Below the pieces are notes generated by a model. It made no database searches. It was not told the origin of the DNA and saw only the letters and a list, made by a program, of their open reading frames with translations. DNA of 64,000 bases, from the NCBI GenBank assembly GCA_022661535.1, contig JAKULF010000009.1:2170001-2234000 (forward strand), written 5' to 3'. This document shows positions 58,193-64,000 of the stretch, in pieces. Position numbers and translations under genes: made by a program. Origin of the DNA: Eutypa lata. Taxonomy: Eukaryota > Ascomycota > Sordariomycetes > Xylariales > Diatrypaceae. Positions within the stretch are counted from its first letter, which is position 1; each line of letters starts with the position of its first letter.

Positions 58193-58466
58193 TAGCAACC
58201 TCAACGACGGGGCGAGGGCGGCAACTGATCGCTCCTTCGGACGGACGTACTTGGACGCGGAGGAAGGGTGGCGCTGGGATAATGCTGGGGTCTTGTGGAT
58301 AGAAGGTCACGCCGTTCAGTGCACGGAAGTGTCGGGATGGGTGTCACATCTTACGTCGTGGGCTAGCCAGTACTGCCGCGGGTCTATTGGGGTTCGTGCC
58401 AGGCATGTGTATCGTCTACGAGAATCTACTTGGATCTATGTAATCTTCATTCGTTCAATGTCTTGA
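58193..58466 (+). pseudogene. Out-of-frame continuation of the gene at 57703, or separate small gene
   Basis: In a different frame from the preceding exon, coding-like sequence runs to TGA at 58464-58466: SNLNDGARAATDRSFGRTYL, DAEEGWRWDNAGVLWIEGHA. An ATG at 58161 (MANLPASAS) could start it independently. No donor/acceptor pair with the right phase joins it to the exon ending at 58062, except one skipping to about 58263. Confidence 0.35.
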
Positions 58467-58635
58467 GACTTGTACTAATATCATTCGACTATCCTCCACA
58501 CTACCAACTTGGACTTGTCGCAGGTCCTTTGTTCCGAGTCCTTGATTAGATGCCACACCTTATACATGATTTATGCTGACGATGAGCATGGTCTTGTCCA
58601 GGGATGATGCGATGCTGCCTTGGCGATGTCGTCGT

Positions 58636-59853
58636 TCACTGCTGCGATTGCTGGAAGCGCTGGCTTATCTCTTGGATACGGCCGCGGATGACCGCATCCT
58701 GGACGATCCTCCTGCGGAAGCCAACGAGCGAGACGTCTAAAAATGTGTCACAGTACGACCGCCATACCCTGTGGAAGTATCCCGCGAGGCTCAGGCCTTC
58801 ACGAGCAGCAGCCGACTGATTCGTACGGGATAAGAAGAGCCTCCTCATCCACTGCTGCCGCGAGGCGCGGCTGAAATGGGAGCTGCGGCGGCCCGACCAC
58901 TGCAGTTCCTTGAAGGCGTCGCTGATAGATGGGTAGTTCCCTGACGATACAATGCTGAGGAGGAAGTCGGGGAAGTTGGGTCCACATATGTTTGGTCGCA
59001 ATGGGGCGTCGTATATTCTTGGCACCACGCGTTCTTGGATCTCGAGGAGGTGCTTCTCAAGGGACAGGCTGACGTCGTGGTGGGCTCCGTAGGTTCGAAC
59101 GACATCCTCGATCGTCTCTCTGTCCGATTCGGTGATCTGAAATCCCCTCCCCCCTAGCCTTACGTTAGCCGCCTACAGGTTAGCCACTACTCGCGGCTAC
59201 CTACCGAACACCGTACAGAATCCTCCCATCACCTGCCGAATCGCGTTCGTGCGCCACGCGCCCACACGCTCCCCCGGAGCAGCGCCGAGGCCGAAGTCGA
59301 GCTCGTGCCAGAAACCGGCTGAGTCTCGTAGCCTCAGCACTTTGCTATCCTCACCCGCGCCGCCAAAGCCTGCGACGTATCGGAAATTATCACCGAGGAG
59401 ATGGAAATTGTCGGCCCATCGGAATTGTAGTCGGTGCCCGCCTTCTGGGATAGCCACCTGGTTCTGGGCTTTCGGTCGCGGGCCCATAAGACGCAGCAGG
59501 AACTTGGCTCGCCAGGTCTGCAGGAACTTGTCTCCTTTGAGCGGCGCCTCCAGAGACTGGATGGTATGCTCCACACCGCGGGTGTCGCGCAGGGTCAGCC
59601 GCAGCGAATCGACGCGCCCGCACCGGGGTTGGAGCTCTTCGTTGTCTTCCCAGCGAAACGTCGTGAGGCAGACGGTATGGTCTCGGCCGGCGGTGCCGCA
59701 CGTCTGGCACTAGAGGGGGATCAGCTGCTGTAGCCCCCTGCTATGCTGAGCACCTACCTGGACTAGCACGGGAGAGACAAGCTTGCCGCCGTCGCCCCTG
59801 AGCAGTCCCCGCGGGGCGGCGTCGCGTGCGAGCGCGGTGTCGGAGCTGGCCAT
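58636..59853 (-). CDS. Module B protein without exonuclease domain
   Basis: Model: exon 1 59853-59758, intron 59757-59710 (48 nt), exon 2 59709-59205, intron 59204-59154 (51 nt, GCTAAC branch), exon 3 59153-58636; 372 residues. An in-frame ATG 9 bp upstream is an alternative start. Right after intron 1 comes CQTCGTAGRDHTVCLTTFR (Cys 33, 36, 46), matching the opening of the protein at 53496 (CxxCG, Cys, then TFR), with the intron at the same place. Later similarity is weaker but collinear: VDSLRLTLRDTRGVEHTI against VDISTPFTMFDSDGLPHLI, and FPDFLLSIVSSG against IEFFVPLISQKS. The C-terminal region is basic and Arg-rich. It lacks the exonuclease-like domain of its relative; in this pair that domain sits on the divergent neighbour at 60163. 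Function unknown. Confidence 0.72.
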
Positions 59854-60162
59854 GGGGCGCATGAATACCAAGATTGCATTCGAATGAGTAGTATGCGTGG
59901 TATGAGTAGTATGAGTGCTGTCGAGTTGTTGCACTTCACTCTGAAGAGATTCCCCTCCTGCTCCAGGCCGCAGGTAAAACCACGTCTCATCCTCGACTGA
60001 GCTGGAACCACTTGGAAGCCGGAGAGAAACTCTGGGAACTCCCCGGATGAGACATATTCACGACCTCCCCGACGTCGCTGGAAGCTCTGCGCCTGTCACA
60101 CTCCCTCCCCTGAGCCTCTCCCCAACTAAGATCACCAACCGTCCTATCTTTTCTGCGCTGGT
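59854..60162. promoter_or_regulatory. Divergent promoter between the second A/B gene pair
   Basis: About 310 bp between start codons. It includes GTATGAGTA-type short repeats (59885-59918) in the minus-strand leader. No clear TATA box was found. Confidence 0.4.
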
Positions 60163-62151
60163 ATGCTCATCGACAACGCCCTCGCACCCCCGTCACCGCG
60201 AATCATCATGGCATCGGCGCCCGACAACCTTGTATCCCACCTTCCCTTTGGTACCCACTTCCACACCATCCATTCAATCCCGGTGGTGTCTAGTCACAGG
60301 ATTGCTGTCTACAACTCCGAAGGAATCCGTCGCTGTTACAAGTGCCTCTGTCTAGTCCTGAGGGCCGTGTCGCATCAGAGGACGTGCCAAGGACCCCGGA
60401 AGGACAAGCTCTGCCGGTTTTCCTGCCTGGTAGGATGCGGTCGAGCATTCTCCACGGCCGCATACGCGGGCTCCCACTCGTCGGCGTGCGATGGGGTGCG
60501 CATCCCGACGGACAGGTATGGCACGTACAAGTGCCCGAAGTGCGAGGTCGCCGGTTTCGCCGAGAAGGCTATTCGGAAGCACATCGCGAAATGCAGCGGG
60601 CAGAAGGCCGATACGCTCAAGTCGTACAGAGGAGACAGCCCGGTACGCATATGCCAGGATTGTGGAAGCAGCTTTTTGGATACTGGTCTGCACAAGCACA
60701 CCTGCCACGTCTTCGGCGATCCGGTCTGGCTGGGCCGCCAAGATGAGCCCCCCAACCTCGCCATGACCTACGTTCGCTGGTGCCGCCAACACGATCTTAC
60801 CCTAGGCGGGGTGCCCGGCAGGATGCCCGAGGTGATTCCCGACGAGACTGTCTCGGAGGCGTGCTACGTGTCGCCACACGGACACCAATCTACCCTCGAC
60901 AGCAGCACAAACGACGACACGGACGATGACTCGGCCGACTCGGAGTGCGATAGCGACTTGGGGAGCGACAGCAGCGAAAGGGAGGAGCTTGAGGGGCATG
61001 GGGAAGACGGCAAGGACGGTGATGAGTGTGATGTGAGTGGCGGTGGTGAGGGTGATGGCGAAGAAGGCAAGAGCTATGATCAAGCTCTCCTAGAAGCCCA
61101 CCAGATGCGCATGAGGTTGAAGCTGCGGGGTGCAGAGGTCACATTTGACAAATTCGATGATACAGTCTGCGACGGGATCACGTGGAGGCATGGGTACTTC
61201 CCGTGCCCGTATGACACGCTCTTGACAGCAGAGACAGCTTACTTCCGGCTCTCTATCTGGTACAAAGGGAAACCACAAGTTCAGATCATGCCGTACTGCT
61301 TTAGGTGCGCGTACCTCAGGAGGAGGATCAGCCGCTGGGTGAGGGAATCCAAGTACACTGTCGGAGGAGTTCACCTTTGCCGGAAAACGGGCTGTCGCGC
61401 ACCGGTAGCGGCGATCTGGCACTGCAGGTATCACGCCGACCAGACAGCGCGGCGGGGCATCAGGAACCAGCGCCGCTTGGGCACTCCCAAAGTCGCCCCG
61501 CCTAGGGTCATCGCCGAGCTTACCTGCCGCAACCCTGCTATGAAGAAGCTGGTCTGCCCGCGTTGGACGATGGTGAGACGAGCCGTCCACGGAGACGCCA
61601 CCGCCTCCCTGCCGCCGGTTTTCTTCGTGGACACGGAATCCGTATATGATACCCATAGCGGTGGCTTCCTAGTCTGCGAGATTGCGGTCCGCTCCGCGGC
61701 GAACCGAGTGCTGTTGTGTACGCTCGTCGATCACGGCTTGACCTACTCGGATCTTCGGTCGCGCGTCAAGCCCAATATGTATGCCAAACTTCTTGGGTTG
61801 TACGGCTTCGACGATCGTACAAGCTGCACGCATGGTATGACGCCGGACCGGGTTGCGGCGAGGCTGGTGGAAATCGGGATGTCGTCCTCGGCTTTGATGG
61901 TAGAGTGGTCCCTCAACGGGTTCGACCTGAGGGCCATGCGCCACACTTTTGACGCCGCCGTTCTCCCCTCGACGGCTCTGCTTGGCCACCGGCTATGGAG
62001 GGATATAGGCCTTCCGGGGAGTGTCGCGCTACTACCGCTATTCGCGTCGGCATTCAAGAACTCGCTCCTGAACCGAACTCACCACCGAGCTGACGTCGAC
62101 ACTGAGAAGCTTTTCCTCATGGTCGAGAAGTCGTTGAAGTGCTTCTCCTAG
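60163..62151 (+). CDS. Zinc-finger (module A) protein fused to a DEDDh exonuclease-like domain
   Basis: One exon, 662 residues; an ATG at 60208 (MASAPDNL) has better context and may be the true start. Zinc clusters: RRCYKCLCLVLRAVSHQRTC, CRFSCLVGCGRAFSTAAYAG with a following His and Cys, YKCPKCEVAGFAEKAIRKHI, ICQDCGSSFLDTGLHKHTC. PPNLAMTYVRWCRQHDLTLG corresponds to PNIYNMTYTQFATSMGW of the protein at 51270. An acidic linker (240-305) leads to a second Cys module (CDGITWRHGYFPCPYDTLLT, YCFRCAY, LCRKTGCRAP, CRYH) that also aligns with that protein. Residues ~485-662 resemble a DEDDh 3'-5' exonuclease: VFFVDTES (Asp 490, Glu 492), EWSLNGFDLRAM (Asp 588) and HHRADVDTEKL (His 641, Asp 646). This region aligns with the C-terminus of the protein at 53496. 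The domain order suggests nucleic-acid recognition plus trimming; activity is inferred. Confidence 0.82.
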   Translation: MLIDNALAPPSPRIIMASAPDNLVSHLPFGTHFHTIHSIPVVSSHRIAVYNSEGIRRCYKCLCLVLRAVSHQRTCQGPRKDKLCRFSCLVGCGRAFSTAAYAGSHSSACDGVRIPTDRYGTYKCPKCEVAGFAEKAIRKHIAKCSGQKADTLKSYRGDSPVRICQDCGSSFLDTGLHKHTCHVFGDPVWLGRQDEPPNLAMTYVRWCRQHDLTLGGVPGRMPEVIPDETVSEACYVSPHGHQSTLDSSTNDDTDDDSADSECDSDLGSDSSEREELEGHGEDGKDGDECDVSGGGEGDGEEGKSYDQALLEAHQMRMRLKLRGAEVTFDKFDDTVCDGITWRHGYFPCPYDTLLTAETAYFRLSIWYKGKPQVQIMPYCFRCAYLRRRISRWVRESKYTVGGVHLCRKTGCRAPVAAIWHCRYHADQTARRGIRNQRRLGTPKVAPPRVIAELTCRNPAMKKLVCPRWTMVRRAVHGDATASLPPVFFVDTESVYDTHSGGFLVCEIAVRSAANRVLLCTLVDHGLTYSDLRSRVKPNMYAKLLGLYGFDDRTSCTHGMTPDRVAARLVEIGMSSSALMVEWSLNGFDLRAMRHTFDAAVLPSTALLGHRLWRDIGLPGSVALLPLFASAFKNSLLNRTHHRADVDTEKLFLMVEKSLKCFS

Positions 62152-62436
62152 TGTTGTAGTAAGGCACCTCTGTTCGGGGCCTCGGTCCATGCTAGGAGAT
62201 GGAGGTGATCGGTCTCGAGCCTTGCTCGCCATTCTCTATTCCCTTGCTTCGAGGAACGTACCTGATCCCGCTCGACAAGCCACAGGACCAGTATGTACAT
62301 ATTCACTGAGCTCGCGCAGAGAGGCTCGTAGATTAGTACTGGAGGTCCGAGAACAAATCTAATTAATGTCTTGCTGTTTACTTTGCTTTCGTTGGCGGCA
62401 CCGATATTTAGCTTAATATTATGCAAATGTATACTT

Positions 62437-62815
62437 ATGCATTTGTATACTTTTGCTTTTTAGATTTTATTCTTATTAATGTTTAAAAAAAGAAAAAGTA
62501 ATAAAAAAGCCGATATAAATTCTTCGTGAATTAATAATATTATTAATATATAAATAATAATATTTATTATTATTATTTATTTATTTTCGTTATTTTTAAA
62601 ATTATTTAAATAATAATAAAAAGTTAACGAATAGTAATAACTTAACCTAGTAAGTCGTTGCGCAAATAATAATTCTTTAAAATGTGTAGTACTTATTAGA
62701 AGGCATGCGGCCGCCGGCATATGTACTTACAACGATATAGGGATGCTTCGATTAGCCCCAAGTGCTTCTTTTATTAAGCCAAAGATTCGTCAAGTTTTCC
62801 CTATAAGGTCAAGTA
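62437..62815 (+). mobile_element. Repeat copy R (transposon relic), related to 28421-29172
   Basis: Collinear and same-orientation relative of the copy at 28.4-29.2 kb, far richer in A and T. Blocks 62437-62535 and 62626-62815 match, mostly through transitions (for example GTATACTTTTGCTTTTTAG here for GCATGCTTTTGCTTTTCAG). Similarity ends abruptly after AAGTACCT at 62815, as it does at 29172, which may mark a true element end. Confidence 0.6.
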
Positions 62816-63113
62816 CCTATGTAGGTAGGAGGCTGGCAGCTCTGATTAGTCTAAACAAAGTTGTTTGCACCAATGCGAAGTGGCTACTGGTCATTGATCG
62901 GTTCATCTTGGGTGGTGGGAGTTTGATGGATAACATTCGGTGTGCGCCGTTGCTCGGCTGGGCTGGCTGGCCTGTGGGGTGATGCAATCATCGCGATCAC
63001 AGCAAAGACTAGAGAGGGGTTTCCCGACCAAACAAATCCCCAACACAGGCCCCGTGGCAAACAGGACCTGTGTGTTTCTTGTTCCCAGCCGAGATTGATT
63101 TTCTTCTCCTCTG

Positions 63114-63196
63114 TCCTTCTCACCTTCTTACTTCTCTCCTTCTCACCTTCTTACTTCTCTCCTTCTCACCTTCTTACTTTCTTTCCTTCTCACCTT
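63114..63196 (+). repeat. 23-bp pyrimidine minisatellite
   Basis: About 3.6 tandem units of CCTTCTCACCTTCTTACTTC (plus TCT), directly upstream of a TATA-like sequence. Confidence 0.85.
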
Positions 63197-63224
63197 CAGT
63201 ATCCAATGGCACATTACCCTTGAT

Positions 63225-63234
63225 TATATATATA
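63225..63234 (+). promoter_or_regulatory. TATA-like sequence
   Basis: TATATATATA about 65 bp upstream of the ATG at 63298, followed by a CT/CA-rich stretch typical of fungal leaders. Confidence 0.35.
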
Positions 63235-63297
63235 CCTTACTCAATCATCAAGACAAACCTTTCCTTCTCTATTATAATCCTTCCCAATTGCAATAAG

Positions 63298-63483
63298 ATG
63301 TTTGAGTATCTCCGTCCAGCGTCGGGAATCACCATCTTCCAGCACTTTCTGGACCAGTATAACATCACTGCTGGGGATTATATATATTCACAACCAATCT
63401 TAAGAAGAGTCTTTCCTATGTCTGAACCGCGGAAGAGAGCCGTAGGTTTCACAACACCACGCTGGGCAGATACCCCAGCGTAA
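63298..63483 (+). CDS. Small open frame overlapping a tandem duplication, unknown
   Basis: 61 residues (MFEYLRPASGITIFQHFLDQ ... RWADTPA) preceded by a promoter-like TATA and pyrimidine leader. Two-thirds of it lies in the first copy of a 153-bp tandem duplication. The second copy has shifted frame. Competing coding evidence exists on the opposite strand of the duplication. Not recognised. Confidence 0.3.
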   Translation: MFEYLRPASGITIFQHFLDQYNITAGDYIYSQPILRRVFPMSEPRKRAVGFTTPRWADTPA

Positions 63484-63636
63484 GCCATCTTCCAGCACTT
63501 TTTGGACCAGTACAACACTGCTGGGGGCTATATATATTCGCAACCAATATTAAAAAGAGTCTTTTCCTATGTCAGAGCTACGGAGGAGAGCCGCAGGTTT
63601 CACAACACCACGCTGGGCAGATACCCCAGCGTAAGC
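63332..63636. repeat. 153-bp tandem duplication
   Basis: Copies start at 63332 and 63485 (both CCATCTTCCAGCACTTT...) and end with GCAGATACCCCAGCGTAAG. They differ by scattered substitutions and a few short indels that change the reading frame. Confidence 0.93.
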
Positions 63637-63860
63637 CATCCCAAGATTGACGCCGAGCCTGCTGAAGCCTTCCATCGTGGATCTGAACGCGCAAGCCAGC
63701 AGATGCCGCCTTCTTCCGCGAGCTAGCGGGTCCGTGGCGATAAGCGAACCTACCTTGCTGAAGTGCTTTCTCGGTCCTTTTTGCCGACGGTGCGGGCATA
63801 AATGACCATGTATTCGTTTACGTACCCGTTGGTATGCTCGTCGGCCAACGTGAAAACCTT
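63550..63860 (-). CDS. Possible 3' exons of a minus-strand gene running in from the right
   Basis: Exon 63860-63754 follows an acceptor-like TACTAATCGTAACGCGGTAG and reads KVFTLADEHTNGYVNEYMVI then YARTVGKKDREST. A 71-nt intron (GTAGGT...TTCAG) leads to exon 63682-63550 (STMEGFSRLGVNLGMAYAGV and GVVKPAALLRSSDIGKDSF). Upstream exons are unclear and lie near or beyond the window edge. It overlaps the second copy of the tandem duplication. No family recognised. Confidence 0.3.
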
Positions 63861-64000
63861 CTACCGCGTTACGATTAGTAATGGTTAATACGTTCCCTTG
63901 AGGATTCCCGGACCAACCCAGGCTACGTAGCAATCATACTTGCGAGCTCTATTACCCGCATTTCGCCAATACGAGTAAGGGAATGTTTGGATGGACGTGA

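Larger units (their letters stand above)
62152..63297. other. AT-rich spacer right of the accessory cluster
   Basis: No supported gene. It includes repeat copy R (62437-62815), a very AT-rich tract at 62525-62640, and a pyrimidine minisatellite and TATA-like sequence before a small open frame at 63298. Confidence 0.5.

Noticed and set aside
34243..62151. Interpretation of the cluster as a Starship giant transposon
   Set aside because: No DUF3435 tyrosine-recombinase captain gene or other typical cargo markers were seen. A captain outside the window cannot be excluded.
34243..62151. Secondary-metabolite or effector gene cluster
   Set aside because: No polyketide synthase, peptide synthetase, terpene synthase, P450 or transporter, and none of the accessory proteins opens with a signal peptide.
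1..64000. CRISPR array, operons, ribosome binding sites
   Set aside because: The sequence is eukaryotic; tandem repeats present are microsatellites or minisatellites without spacer structure.

Overview
This window is nuclear DNA of a filamentous ascomycete (Pezizomycotina, probably Sordariomycetes). The genes carry short introns of about 48-120 nt with GTAAGT/GTATGT-like donors and CTAAC/CTGAC branch sites. The recognisable proteins are fungal (Caf120/Skg3, Ptc7/azr1-type phosphatase, Utp23, DUF726/TMCO4, Bre2). Moderately GC-rich genes are separated by long AT-rich intergenic DNA with microsatellites and repeat copies that look mutated by RIP (C-to-T and G-to-A changes). All homologies, splice models and family assignments here were read by eye.

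Layout, 1-27.4 kb (core genes, widely spaced): a Caf120/Skg3-like PH-domain protein (minus, cut by the left edge); a mitochondrial-type PP2C phosphatase (7.9-9.3 kb); the pre-rRNA processing factor Utp23 (9.8-10.9 kb); a DUF726 membrane alpha/beta-hydrolase (12.2-15.8 kb); a single-pass membrane protein with a signal peptide (21.8-23.2 kb); and the COMPASS subunit Bre2 (minus, 25.5-27.4 kb). Between 15.8 and 21.8 kb I see only microsatellites and a tRNA-like relic.

Layout, 27.4-34.2 kb: gene-poor, AT-rich and repeat-bearing, with decayed coding fragments.

Layout, 34.2-62.2 kb: an accessory cluster with no protein I can name from memory. Two systems are visible. (1) Five genes (34243+, 37649+, 42276+, 48949-, 57703+) appear to share a roughly 70-110 residue helical module joined to different, mostly disordered and internally repetitive tails. 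In two of them the module is one exon bounded by phase-0 introns. (2) Two divergently transcribed gene pairs (51270-55677 and 58636-62151) are built from the same three modules: a Cys/His zinc-finger protein (module A), a protein opening with a CxxC...TFR zinc motif (module B), and a DEDDh-type 3'-5' exonuclease-like domain. In the first pair the exonuclease domain is the C-terminus of the B protein; in the second pair it is the C-terminus of the A protein. This reciprocal fusion suggests the modules work together, possibly on nucleic acid. A third divergent pair (40933-41772 / 42276-43871) joins a coiled-coil protein to one of the helical-module genes.

Layout, 62.2-64 kb: an AT-rich repeat copy in the same orientation as one at 28.4-29.2 kb, so two related repeats bracket the accessory cluster. 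Beyond it lie a pyrimidine-rich minisatellite, a 153-bp tandem duplication and small uncertain coding pieces.
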